Of a DNA stretch of 64,000 bases, positions 40,716 to 51,949 are shown one piece after another (within the stretch, counting starts at the first letter, position 1; each line of letters starts with the position of its first letter). Under the pieces are notes generated by a model that was given only the letters and a program-made list of their open reading frames with translations, was not told the origin of the DNA and did not search any database. The DNA is taken from positions 396,501-460,500 of the forward strand of contig CAUYUJ010011525.1 of the NCBI GenBank assembly GCA_963575745.1, in the 5' to 3' direction. Made by a program: the position numbers and the translations under genes. Source of the stretch: Prorocentrum cordatum (lineage: Eukaryota > Sar > Dinophyceae > Prorocentrales > Prorocentraceae).

Positions 40716-42950
40716 TCTTGCTTTCTGAGGCCCCAGGACCCCCAGGGGGGGATGCGTATCTAACACCCCCTACCCCGCCCCCAGGACCCCACCCGGGACC
40801 CCCCGGCGAACTTCCCTCCGCCCGCCCGTAGCGGGTGAGGGATCAAAGGAAAGGGGCTTCCCTTCGACTCGATTACCACATTGCTACGTTCTTCTCTCGC
40901 TGACAAGCTTGAGAAGGGGAAAGGGAGCGACGGAGACGACGACTGACGGAGACGACGACTCGAACAGACAAGCCCCTTACGCACGCCGACAGGGTCGGCG
41001 GATGACGCAATTCGGGGTCCAGGCTCCTAAGAGACCCCCCAGGAGTAAGGATTGAGGCTTAGAGGGTTAGGCAAATGCCTGAGGACACGCCTACTCCGTG
41101 CCCTGAGGCACGATGGCGGATCTCGGGTTCGGGCGTCAGAGGCGAATGGGCTCAGGAAAATTGCACGTACGTAGCAGGCACGCTCTCGTATGGTGGTTCA
41201 CTCATGCTTGCACCCGGTGCGTGCACCAGCTTACGCGCGTTCATATACACAGCTTACGCATACGTGGTCGCTTTCGTGTCATTCCAGATCGACGTCAATG
41301 TACAGGCTCTGTCGAGGATTGGCGCAATAATGTACATCAGACGCGCCGCACATGGGGTACTCTTCGCCCCCAGGTCAAGTTGGTTCGGCCCTTCTTCCTT
41401 AACATATATGTTGCGATGATCTAGGCACCGTGAACATGTGCGTATCGATGTATATGTGTTGACGCATGCACACGCACGCACGCATAAGTGAATATGTGCA
41501 CACGCGTACGCGTCCAAGTCCTGCACTAGCGTACACAGATGTGCTTAATCATGCACACGCAAGCTCGCAGGCACAGATGTACGCGCACGTGCGCACGGAC
41601 AAGTCGTCCTCAGAGGCCACTTTCGGGCGGAGGTCCCTGTGGGCAGGAGAGAGCCCAGATCCCCCCCCGAGCCCTGGAGCCACAGCCCGCCGCTCTGGCC
41701 GGGAGTGTTGGCCCGAGAGGCGGCGTGTTGACCTGGGAGCAGGCGGCGGTCCAGCATTTCCCTGTGCCGCTCGAGAGCGTCGTCGTCGCCTTCCTCAACG
41801 AGAACCAGCTCAAGGCAGCTCGGCCCGTATATAGCCGCGGTCGGGGTACGGGCGAGGAGTGGGGCGGGAGATGGGGCAAGGGAGCGGAGAGGAGCGTGGA
41901 CTGTGAGGGGCCGGGAGGAGGAGGGGAAGCCCGAGGGCAGGGGCGAGAGGGAGGGGGCGGCGCACGGGGGAGGGGGCGCGGAGCGGAGGGGAGGGGGCGG
42001 GCGCGGAGTGGGTTGCTGAAGCGGAGGCGATTGTCGCGTGCACTCGCTGCGATTGCCAGTTCAGTTATCGCCAACAATTGGTCGGGAAGGGACAACTGGT
42101 CAGGTCAGCGCTCCTTCCCCTCGTTCTCCCCCCTCCTCCCTCGAGAGGGGCGAGGAAGGAAGGGGGGAGAGGAGGGGCAGGAGCACTGACCTCACCAGTT
42201 TTCGATTCCCAAATTGGCCCAACATGTTTTTAATGCGCATGGGGTTGGGCAGTCAACACGGGAGTAAATTGAGACGGGCTCTGGTGCCTTCTGTTTGCAA
42301 TGTCTCCATTCCAGAATGCGTGTGGTCAAGCATATATAAGAGGAAATCCAGGCGTTGCCGATTTGCTCGGGTGGAAAATGTCCAGCGGATGCTCCGTATG
42401 CGGCCGCTGGGCTTGACCAGCAGGATACCGACCGTGCGCGTAAATTGGCCAGGTAAGGACGCAGGCGACAGCATGTTGGCACGGGCGTTGAGCGGCTGAG
42501 ACGGCCGCTGATCAGGGAAATTCACGAGGCTGGCATCAGCCACAGTTCCCACCTCTCCTGTCCTTTCCTCCCAGCCCCACAGGTGGCAGAATAAGGGTCC
42601 ATGCAACTCGTGAGTCCGAACGAGCAGGCACCTCTCTGGCAGGCTTTGCCGAGCCGTCGTGGATACAGGTGGCAGATGTTCGCGTGCATGCGTCGCCCAG
42701 CCGAATTGGCTGACTTCTCCTCGATGCATCTCTGGCTTGAGATGCTCACCCGACGCAGTGCAAACGACAACGAGCACCAGGAGGAAGAGCATGAGGAGGA
42801 CTGTGAAGTTTGGCTGCGGCCGTGCCGAGATCGATGGGGGGCACATGTCGCGCGCCTGCCGACAGACGCGCCCGTGTCCGCAAGCATCCCCCATTCCACT
42901 TACATTGTGACATCGCAGATCGCAATCGTGAGATGTGTTTCGTGTGGGCT
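40716..42950. other. No supportable gene
   Basis: Unclassified sequence. It holds a tandem GACGGAGACGACGACT duplication near 40931-40962, a CA/CG-rich stretch with ACGCACGCACGC (41455-41590) and a G-rich purine block (41880-42015). Open frames on both strands lack domains. Confidence 0.3.
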
Positions 42951-42954
42951 TGCA

Positions 42955-43310
42955 GGGGGCGTGATGGAGGAGCGGAGGAAGGGGAGGAGAAGGAAGAGGA
43001 GGAGGGAAAGGAGCAGGAAGGGGCGCGGGACGGAAGACGAAGATGCACGGGAGAAGGTTGATTCCCACCATCGTTCTTCTTTCTCCTCCTCTTCGTCCTC
43101 CTCCTCCTCCTCCTCCTCTTCCTCCTCCTCCGCCTCCTCCTCCGCCTCCACTTCGTCTGCCTCCCTCCATCCCTCCCTGTTCCTCGCTTCCTCCCTTCCT
43201 CCCCCCCACGTCTTCGCTCCCCCGCCATCCTGGGAAGTGTGGCGTCCCCTCTCCCCCCCCCCCCTCCGGCCTCCCCTTCTCACCCCCCCCTCCCTCAGAT
43301 GGACAAGATC
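42955..43310. repeat. Purine block followed by pyrimidine block
   Basis: GGAGGA-rich to about 43030, then CTC/CCT-rich 43080-43310 with long C-runs near 43200 and 43250-43265. The strand bias inverts near 43055. Confidence 0.8.
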
Positions 43311-43554
43311 ATGCTCCTGCCAGACGAGGACCGCTAGCCCCCACAGGGACGCGTGGGGGAGCATGCCCATCGGAGGAAGGGACGAGGATGGGGAAGGAGA
43401 TAGCGAGCGGACAGGAAGCGAGGAATTACGCTACCGAGGAACCCCACATACTTATTTGTTGCTATGCGTGTTCACATACAATATCGTGCTTCGCCGTCCT
43501 CCACACACCCTCGCGCTAGCTGCACCCCCAACCATCATCAGCCATATACGCAAT

Positions 43555-43865
43555 ACACGCCAGACGAACCAAACTGACCAGCCAGACTGACCTGACAAGC
43601 AACATCAGCCAGACCAGCCAGATCAGCAATCTCAGCAATCCCAGCCAAACCCAGCCAGGCCAATCAACCAAATAAGTGAGAACAAGCATATTAGTCACAC
43701 CAACAATCGCAGCCAGAATAAGCCAGACGAACCACACGAACCAGCCAGGCCAACCAACCACGCCATCCAGACCAACCAGCTCAGACCAACCATACCATAT
43801 CAAACCAAACCAGACCTGACCAGACCTGACCACACCGACCACACCAACCAACCGCTGCACGGCCA
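43555..43865 (+). repeat. ACCAGCC/ACCAA 5-10 bp satellite
   Basis: About 310 bp of loosely repeated ACCAGCC, AACCAGC and ACCTGACC units on a ~5-bp period (GGTTGGTCTGG on the complement). The minus strand reads Trp/Val/Gly/Leu-rich peptide as a shadow. Confidence 0.85.
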
Positions 43866-44049
43866 GCACCATAACGGCCTCTCCAACAACGGCCCTCGGT
43901 GACCACGCCGTGTCCTTCCAGACTGGGAAACATCCGTCGGGGCTGATGCATGCGTCTTCCGCTATGAATCTGGTGGAGTTCGAGGAGGGAATGGGAGAGA
44001 GAAGACAAGGAGGGGGAAGAGGAGAGAGAAGGAGGGAGAACCATTTTGA

Positions 44050-44760
44050 CATTTTGCAACATGTGGTTGTCGCCTTGGCGCTGCGCAAATTCGTTTTCAA
44101 GTTTGCAGCAGTTTCAAGGATGCAGGGCCGGTGGTTTTGAAAATGTGGTTCTCGCTTGAGGTTCGTGCGCATTCGTTTCACATGTTTGCAGCAGCTTCAA
44201 GGATGAAGGATGGTTCCTTGTCAAATTGTGGTTTTCGTTAGCGCCGCGCGCATTCGCTTTTTTAAGTTTGCAACAGCTTCAAGGATCGAGGGTGGTCCCT
44301 TTCCAAAATGAAACTCTCGCTTTAGCGTCGTGCATATTCGTCTTCAGAGTTTGCAGCCGTTCCACGGGAATGGTGTCTTGGCACGATTTGGTATTCCCAG
44401 GACGCAACAGTCACATCACTCGCGGTGCTGAAGTCCCAGAAAGGTCATCTGGCACGGTTGAGGGTTGTCAGGACGCGACAGTCACGTTGATTCGCAGCGT
44501 TGTAGTCCCTGCAATTGCGTTTTGGATGGATTGAGGGTTCTCAGACGTTTGTTTTCCAATGGGCACTTCCCGCAGTGAAAACAACTTATTGCAGGGCCTC
44601 TGAAGAGGGACCGTGGAGGGATGGTTTACTGCAACATCGCTGATGCGTCTGGGGTTTACATTGGTCTTCCTCTTTATCGTCCTCCTCCTCCTGCTCCCCT
44701 ACTCCTGCTCCTCCTCCTCCTTCTCTCCTTCCCTCCTCCTTCCTTCCTCCTTTTCCTTCC
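44050..44760 (-). mobile_element. RX composite repeat element, second reverse copy
   Basis: Read on the minus strand: a GAG head (CTC-rich 44670-44760), a core (~44660-44365; the plus strand has CAATGGGCACTTCCCGCA, GACGCAACAGTCACATCACT and AGGACGCGACAGTCACGTTG), then about four R90 units (~44360-44050). The core landmarks match the reverse copy at 24830-25610 closely. Confidence 0.62.
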
Positions 44761-45975
44761 CCACTGACGAGAGCAGGGGCGACGGCGGCGACGACGACGA
44801 CGACGAGCGGCTGGGACTCCACTCCCGAGGAGCACGGCTTCAGAGTCAAGGACAAGGGCATCCAAGACAAGTGGATCGCGTACCACAGGTGCCCTCATCC
44901 CACATCACCTTCATCATCGTTATCTACCCTTCCTCCTCATCATCTCCTGATCATCATCACAACCATCACCTCCATATTCATACGCCTGCTTGGGAACAGG
45001 AGTCTAGGGCACACCCACCGGGGCGCGGATCGTTTACTGCATTGGTATTATCATATTGCCAAGTTCGGGTGGGTCTGGTTGTCGGCGGTGTTGCCTTGGC
45101 TGGCTGTCTCTTGCGGTGGAGTCCGCTCCTGCTCGGGACCAGGCGTCTGGGGCACACCCAGCGGGGTCAGGCCAGCGGCTGCTCGGTCAGGCAGTTGTTG
45201 CGAGGATGCGGTGCGTTGCTTTGTGTCCGTAGATGTGATACACGGGACAGTGGCGAGCGAGTGCTTGGATGGTGCCTTGATGCTACGTCTTCGGCGACCG
45301 CAAGCTCGTCGTCATCGCCCCCTGAACTTCCCGGGCCCCGTCTCCTGCTTCGCCGAGGCACCGCCCAGTTGCCGCCCCGCCGCCGTGTGTTCTGCAACCT
45401 AGCCTCCCCCCCCTCCGCTGCGTCTTGCTGCTCTTCGTTTGCTGTGCTGTCCCTCTCCTGCGCTGTTCGTCTTCCTCTTGCGTCGCTTCCTCGTCCTCTC
45501 CGTGTCTGTGCGTGCTTGCCCGCTGGGGTGTGGGCCTCATTTGGGGGTGCTCGGGTGCTCCAGGGGCCTCCGTAGGCGTTGGCACTGTCCCCGACTCTCC
45601 TGGACGTCAGGGCTGCACGGTGCGCTTCACCCCGACCTCAGGCTCTGTATGTTCTCGGGGAGCTCGATTTTCTGACGTGTTGAGCTGCATGTGTGGTACA
45701 TAAGCGGCAGCAGGCATGAGAGACATCAGACATGCAGCTCAAGGCCGAGTATTGTTCGCATGCGTATTGTGATTGCTCTCCCCATTCCCCTCCCTCATCA
45801 TCAACCTCGCTGCTCACCTCCCCACCTTGTAATCATCCCACCCCCCCTCTCCTCATCATCCTCATCCTCATCATCACCAGCAGCAGCATCATCAGAACCA
45901 TCCATCAGCATACTCACAATCATCATCCGCGTCCTCATCCTCATTATCCCCTGCCTGTTTGTGGACCATGCTGGC
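44761..45975. other. No supportable gene; small repeats
   Basis: Includes a ~40-bp direct repeat (GTCT(A/G)GGGCACACCCA(C/G)CGG near 45004 and 45148), a CATCAT-rich stretch (44925-44975) and another at 45795-45945. A 320-codon plus frame crosses a pyrimidine tract and is Ser/Leu-rich with no domain. Confidence 0.35.
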
Positions 45976-45977
45976 AA

Positions 45978-46050
45978 CCGTTAGGGCGCTCTTGGGGCAC
46001 TCTTGGGGCACTCTTGGGTCCCCCATGGAGTCTTTGGAGGCATTAGCACT
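45978..46050 (+). repeat. Family H minirepeat, short block
   Basis: About four units of GGGGCACTCTTGGGGCACTC in the family H pattern. Confidence 0.65.
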
Positions 46051-46910
46051 GCCGCCCATGAGTCCGAGTAAAAATGTTTCTCGGGCTGGAGGAGGGAGGA
46101 CGGAGGAGGAGGCGGAGGAGATGGGTGGTGAGAGGTGGGTGGAGGAGGGAGGAGAGAGAGCGGAGGGATTGATTTGAGCTTCGTACAGCCTCAGCCTGAC
46201 GATTGCTTGTAGGCCTGCAACGGCAGCTAGACATGTTGCACAGGAAAACGAGGCCAGCGAAACAGTTCCATGACCGAGCACATGTCCGCGACGACTTCGC
46301 GTCTGCGTGGGTTGATGTGTTGGCCGTCGCACAGGGTCCTCTTAGGCACGCTTCGCATGCACGATGGGGTGCCAAGGGCACTGCACTTGCCCAGGTCGTC
46401 GAGGCGAGCACCAGCGCTGTAGTGAGGGCACGTCCCGCTCACAAGCAAGAACGAGCCATTTTGTGATTCGTTTCGCGACAACTGCAGATCCACCCAGCCT
46501 GATGATGCCACGAGAGGTGCCGACTCTGGCCCCTTCTCATGCTTCTTACCGAGGAGAAAAAACTTGCGGATTCCCCCAGGTCCCCGACCATGACACCCAC
46601 ATGCCTTTGTTGCGTGAGGATGGGCACGTTATGAGGACGGGGGCACAATGAGCAGCAGTGAAGTCCAAGCCGGTGGGTTCCAGGAGGAGGTTTGCTGCAA
46701 GGTTGGTGACGGTGTGCCTGTCAATTGCTTGTAGACCGGCGCAGCCAACGTGATGTATTGTGATCGAAAGTTCAGCCAGAATATCCCGTTCACCATAGCG
46801 CCGCCTAAAAAACATCGTCTGCGTTTGCCACATGGAAGTGCGAAATGAGAAGTGACGGCAGGCAGGGCGGCGATGGGATTGTCGTGACCAGCCTCGCCAT
46901 TTGAATTCCC
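46051..46910. other. No confident gene; possible minus-strand fragments
   Basis: A GAGGAGG-rich patch lies at 46085-46165. Minus-strand frames at 46227-46511 and 46546-46833 have ordinary amino-acid composition (for example DILAELSITIHHVGCAGLQA) and could belong to the decayed region just upstream on that strand. No domain is seen. Confidence 0.22.
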
Positions 46911-46916
46911 CTCAGT

Positions 46917-47555
46917 TTACACGGGTACCCCGGCCGCCCTTGAGTTTTTACTCGCACTCCTTGTGGCTTCCCTTTCCCCTGCTACTGCGTGCAAAAGGTG
47001 CTTGCCGCAGCGCTGCTCTGCTGCGACCAATTTGCTGTCGAGCACGGCACTGACATCAGCTCGACGCCACCTCACCCTCCGGGTCCCGCTGCGGCAAACG
47101 CACTGCGCCAGGCAGGAGGCGAGGGCCGAACGAGCGCTGGTGCCGTCAATCAGAAGCGTCTGCATCCCCTTCCCGAGCCACCCGATGCCTGAGCTGCTGA
47201 GACCCCCCGTTGGCCGCGGAGAAGAGTCTCTGGACCTGAGCTTGCGTACGAAGCTCCTTGGCAACCCTGCACAGCTGATCCCGCTTTTGCCCGTCATGGC
47301 AGACTCGGGTGTGACCTCGGGAGGTGCGACGAAAGGCTCGACGGGGGCCCTCCCTCCCTGGGGCTCCAGCTCCCACGTGCTCCCCCCCGACCTCACCCTC
47401 CAGACGACGCTGACCCCCGGAGGCCACGGCCGTCTCGGTGGCTCTGGGGGGGGCCCTCCCGTCGAGGGAGCATGCCACGGTCGAGTCTGCTCGAAGCTTC
47501 GGCCCCCTTCCGGGGTCATGCGTGCACAGCGCCAGCGCAGGGCACAACGGTCCAC
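46917..47555 (-). pseudogene. Possible decayed coding frame downstream of RNase H fragment
   Basis: A 212-codon minus-strand frame with mixed composition in its second half (WLGKGMQTLLIDGTSARSAL, DVSAVLDSKLVAAEQRCGKH). It lies downstream of the RNase H-like fragment at 47915-48214 and could be the remainder of the same dead element, but no motif confirms this. Confidence 0.22.
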
Positions 47556-47914
47556 CGCGGCACAGCCCCCCGCACAGGGAGCACACCTGCAGAAACCGTC
47601 CCCTCTATTGCGTTAGAGAGCGGGTGGGTGGGGTGGGCCTCGTGCTCCAGACCAGGCACAGAGAAAAACTCAAGGGCACAGCGAGTCTAGCATCCTGGGG
47701 GGCCCGCAAACCCTGAGGGCGCAAACCGAAAGGGCCTCGTGCTGGGAACAATGCACTCGCACCAACAGCATCTCCGCTTGCTGCCTTCCTGCTCCTGCTG
47801 ATAGGGTGAGGAGGCGACTGCTTGCTGCTGCTTAAACAACTTCTTACACACAGGCACCCGCGCCGCCCGCTCTTCCATCGCCGACGAGGCTGGCACTGCG
47901 CGCGCGCCTGCGCA

Positions 47915-48214
47915 TCATGTGCGCAATCGCATCAATCCGACCGGTGACAGAGCTCCCTCCACACCGGCCCGAACTCCCACGCCAGCTCCGCCCCCCCTCC
48001 CCGCCCACGTGTCAGCAGCAAGGCTCCCTGCTGCAAAGGGCCCCTGCCGCTCCGTAGCAAGCACATCGGGGCTCTTGTCTAGATGGGACGGAGTCCAGAT
48101 GACCTCTATGTCCTTACCTGGGCGGCAGTTCCAGGCGGCTTTAGCTCTGAACCACAGGTCATCATTGGAACCGGTAACTTTAAGAGTGGCTTTCCAAAGA
48201 GTTCCCTCCGCCAC
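47915..48214 (-). pseudogene. Retroelement RNase H C-terminal fragment
   Basis: The minus frame reads VTGSNDDLWFRAKAAW, DIEVIWTPSHLDKSPDVLAT and AAGSLAADTWAGRGG. This follows the C-terminal half of RNase H domains in retroelement pol proteins: a GS..DLW helix, a V.W.PSH strand-turn with the conserved His, then GN.AAD..A with the last catalytic Asp. The motif Asn is Ser here (GSLAAD). A stop precedes the fragment and no reverse transcriptase is visible upstream, so it is a remnant. The open frame begins at GTG, not ATG. Confidence 0.5.
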
Positions 48215-48299
48215 CGCCCCGCAGTTTTACTCGAGATCGCGTGGAACTCCCCCACGATCTCCATGCGAATCCCTCACCGCGCTTCCTGCCTCGCCCCAC

Positions 48300-48470
48300 C
48301 TCCCTCCTCCCCAGAGGAGGGGCGAGGAAAGCCAGGGAGGAAGGGGGGAGGGGAGGGGAGGAGAGGAGGGAGGGAAGAAGGGAGGAAGAATAGGGGAGGA
48401 GCGAGGAGAGAGGAGGTGGCAAGGAGAAGAGCGAGGCATGAGAGGGAGGAGCGAAGAGGGGGGTGCCCGG
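48300..48470 (+). repeat. GGGAGG purine-rich tract
   Basis: GGGGAGGGGAGG-type purine run of about 150 bp following a short CCTCC stretch. Confidence 0.8.
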
Positions 48471-48714
48471 GCCTCTTCGGGACGGCCACGGTGGCGGACA
48501 CGACCACGCCGGCGTGTGCCAGAGATTGAATTTGACGTGGGTTGACTACCCGGCATAATTGTGCCTCCTGACTGTTCTTCCTCCCCCTCTTGGGACAGTT
48601 GTTGCAGCGTGGAGTCCCCTTCCCATCAGTGGGGCAGCTGGCGCTCTTCATGCCGAGTGGCCTTGACGTGGCAGAGCCGGTGGCAAAAAACTGGCGTAGA
48701 CCCCCCGCGCTCTC

Positions 48715-48885
48715 GACCCCTCGATGCTCCTCGATCCCCCCTCGATCCTCGATCCCCCCTCGAGCCTCGATCCCCCCTCGAGCCTCGATCCCCCCTCGAT
48801 TCCCGATTCCCCCCTCGATCCTCGACCCCCCCCCTCCAATCCTCGACCCCCCCCCCGATCCTCGACCCCTTCCCCAGGATCGTGT
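48715..48885 (+). repeat. CCCCTCGATCCTCGA minirepeat
   Basis: About twelve units of CCTCGATCCCCCCTCGA(G/T)C with long C-runs. Same TCGATCC family as 4318-4507. Confidence 0.88.
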
Positions 48886-48925
48886 TCCGACGGCCCCCAG
48901 GGGGCCAAGAGCGGGCCGCCAAAAG

Positions 48926-49310
48926 CGAAGATGGTTGGAAGACAGCCGGCAGTTGTGAGAGCGGGCGTTGGGGGTCCCGGGCCCCTGTCCGTGCAAGCCG
49001 ACCCCCAGGCCTCTCGCGTGGGGCACGGCCTGACCAGCGCCCTCGAGGCGAACACCGCCGCGGCGGCGAGGGCGCATGCGAAGCTTCGGAAGGCAACCGG
49101 CAGTCGCGAGTGGGCGTAGGGGGTCCTGGGCCCCTGCCCCTCCCAGCCGACTCCCAGGCCTCTCGTGCGGGGCACGGCTCGGCACAATAGAACAATTGAC
49201 GATCCCAAACTTGTGATGTATGTGATAGCTTGTTGTGCAGGCGCTCCGTGGTGAGCTTTCGCCGGCCTCGCCGGCACCTCGAGGCGACCGCGGGAGCAGC
49301 GGCGAGGGCG
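48926..49310 (+). repeat. ~155-bp direct repeat, second copy with an insertion
   Basis: Copy 1 (~48926-49080) and copy 2 (~49080-49310) share GGGGGTCC(C/T)GGGCCCCTG, GCCGAC(C/T)CCCAGGCCTCTCG and GAGGCGA(A/C)C plus GGCGAGGGCGCA. Copy 2 carries about 85 bp of unrelated AT-richer sequence (~49187-49275). Related wording occurs near 55195-55310. Confidence 0.7.
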
Positions 49311-49599
49311 CACCCTGGGTATCGCGGGGGGGCCGTCGGCCCGTGCCTGGCGGTGCCTCCCTCCCCCCCACCTCGCGCGCGCGCGAGGAGCCACGGGCAC
49401 TTCCGGATCATCTCCACGGATGAGGCGGAACGCGGGGCGCCCAGCGGCTTCTTCTTCTTCGTCGTCGTTATTTCTCCATCCCTCTTCCGTGATGTGAACA
49501 CACCTCGTTGCGCCCCCGTGCGTGTCGCCGGAAGGGCCAGCCAGGCGTTTCGCCTGTGATGGAGTTCGAGGTTCCCAGCGCACAGACGGAAGTCAGTTC

Positions 49600-50020
49600 A
49601 TTTTGAGAATATGGTTCTTGCTGTACCACCGCGCACATGAATGTTCAGCGCTTCCGGTAGTTACACGGATGCAGAGCGGACGGTGAACTATATATATATA
49701 GAGAGAGATACATCTACATATATATATAGATTCCGCCTTAGCTTTGCGCACATTCGTCATCAAAGCTCGCATCAATCACAAGGTCGGGCAACTGGTGCTT
49801 CACAATAAAAGAAGGCTCTCGCCTTTGAGAGCCTGCATCAACTACAAGGGTGGAGAACCGTTGATTTTCAGAAACAGGTTCTCGCCTTTGCGCCGCGCAC
49901 ACTCGTAAGCTTGCAATACTTGCGCTGATGGAAGGCGTTGCATTTTCAAACGTGATTCTCGCTGTATCGCCGCCCGTCTCCATTTCATAATTTTCAAAGA
50001 GCTGTGCGAAAGGAGGGCGG
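49600..50020 (-). repeat. R90-like tandem array (reverse orientation)
   Basis: About five diverged units with GCCGCGCACA, TCTCGCCTTTGCGCCGCGCA and TTTTCAGAAACAGGTTCTCG-like pieces. A TATATA/GAGAGA tract that can fold on itself (49689-49730) interrupts it. No core or GAG head is attached. Confidence 0.5.
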
Positions 50021-50289
50021 TTCCTTTCCCAAGTAGAGGTATAATAGACTGTTCTCTCATACCATACTTCTCGATGCGTGAAACATGCTGAATAGTGGCC
50101 CGGGTGGGGTGTGGATCCCTATCAAAATGGAACAGAGGAGGAGATATCCACCAGGGCGCCGGCGCGGCAGGTATTAGGGGGGGGCTGGGGGGCTGGATCC
50201 AGGCGGCGCCAGCGCACGTTTGAGCATCCCACCCCCAAGGAACCCTGACGATGGGGTCGGATGCGTACGCGCGATATCTGGCAGATCGT

Positions 50290-50500
50290 TCCTTCCCTCC
50301 TCCCTCTCCTCCTGCTCCCTCCTGCTCCCTCTGCTCCTACTCTCCCTCCTCCTCATCTGTCTACCCCCCCTTACTCATCCTCCTCCTCCTCCTCCTGCGC
50401 CCCCCCTTCTCCTCCGCTCCTGCGAGCTTGCGCGCGTGGCGACGCGCGCACAGGAAGCGGTGGAGATGAAGGAGGAGGAGGAGGAGGAGGATGTTGTTTA
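50290..50500 (+). repeat. Pyrimidine tract then short GAG run
   Basis: CTCCTC/CCTCC-rich 50290-50430 with a (GAG)n patch at 50470-50490. Confidence 0.75.
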
Positions 50501-51800
50501 TGACGCTGTGCATGGTGACCTGCTGCAAGGCGGGGCACGCTCGCCCAGCAGACAGACAACACCCGGCACATGCGACCCACGATGAGCACGGTGCCTTTCA
50601 TCCCCGAACAAGACAACAGCACCATCACAAACGACACGGACGTAGGGCCACCTTGCGCCGCTTGTGGCACTGCGGCGAGCAACAGGCTTCGACCAACCAT
50701 GAGGACTCCCATCCGTAGCTTGGCATAGCGCAGCCCCGACCGAGATAACGAAATGGCCTTACCCAAGATGAGCTCCACGTCGACGAGCATGCCGAGCAGC
50801 ATAAACCTGACAAGGGTGCATCAGCACACCAGCTCCATGGCAACGTGGCCCGCGCGCTGATTGACGCAGGCGGCGCCCTCCAAGCGCACGACCGCCAGGA
50901 AGAGCCGAAGAGGTGCGAACTTCCACACAGCACAGAAAGCCTGGGCCTACAGCAGTACCCGCATCGCAGTCGCCACGCCGAGAGCTCCCCCATGAAGTCG
51001 AGAGAGCAGGCGCCCGACGAGCTGCGAGACCTCCCAGCATCGAGCCCCGCAGGTGCTGGACCGCCTCGCAGACCGCCAGAGCCCGTGCAAGGCCGGGATG
51101 CCCAGCCAAATTCAACACCACCAGAAAGAAGCACAGCAGGCAGACGAGGGAGACAGCAAAAACAAGGTACCGAAGGCCCAGCCAGTCACTTTCATCGCCC
51201 CCAGGACCCAGAACACACAGCCAATTCCAGCAAATGGAGCACAGGATGCCCTCAGCCCAGGAAGGCGAACGATGACCCAGCTGAGCACCCCCAGTGCCTC
51301 CAGGAACCATGTACCAAGCCGGCTCCGGTAACTTCACGAGAAAGTGCACCTCAAGTCCATGAAGGCACACGAAGAGCCACAGAGCATCTCCAACGCCTGC
51401 AGGACCCAGAACACCCAGTCGGCTCCAGTAGCTTCATAAAAAGGCACATTAAGGCCATGAAGGCATGCGAAGAGCCAGCAGAGCATCTCCAACGCCTCCA
51501 GGACCCAGAACACCCAGTCGGCTCCAGTAGCTTCATGAAAAGGCACATTAAGGCCATGGAGGCATGCGAAGACCCAGCAGAGCATGTCCAGTGCCTCTTG
51601 GATTCAGAACACCCAGCCAGCTCGAAAGTACCATGAGCCCATGGAGGCGAGCGATGACCCATCAGAGCATCACGAACACTTCCAGAGCCCATAACACCCA
51701 TCTAGCACCAGCAACGCCAGGAAGACCACGTTCTGCGTGAAGACCAGTTGGTCCAGGTACTGGGGCTGCCAGATCCCACCGCGGGTCCTCAGTCTTTGGC
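50371..51800 (-). pseudogene. Possible membrane-protein gene remnant
   Basis: Minus-strand frames contain clear hydrophobic segments: YLVFAVSLVCLLCFFLVVL (~51160), MLLGMLVDVELILGKAI (~50800), GVLMVGRSLLLAAVPQAA (~50705) and SVSFVMVLLSCSGMKGTVLI (~50640). Upstream on this strand lie 33-residue repeats rich in Trp, Leu and Phe. The frame changes at least twice, so it is decayed, intron-containing or affected by indels. No transporter or channel family is identifiable. The opposite strand has a hydrophilic 263-codon frame (50845-51636) that could equally be the real one. Confidence 0.3.
51183..51715 (+). repeat. 99-bp (33-codon) tandem repeat
   Basis: Landmarks recur near 51283, 51382, 51481 and 51580, all exactly 99 bp apart, with diverged flanking units at 51184 and 51679. 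Units contain CAGGACCCAGAACACCCAGT, CGGCTCCAGTAGCTTCAT and AGGCCATGRAGGCATGCGAA. The exact multiple of three and open frames on both strands suggest selection for reading frame or recent coding origin. Confidence 0.85.
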
Positions 51801-51949
51801 GGCTCGATGCTTGCCACGAATGGTTAGAATATCGTAGGTTCCAAGGACCGCCTCGAAACGATCATGGAACATCCTGGGAGAAAAAATAAGGGACAGGCAA
51901 AACACATGGAAAACATGATGGTTGTTCCACGTTGCTTTGCTCTCTCGGG

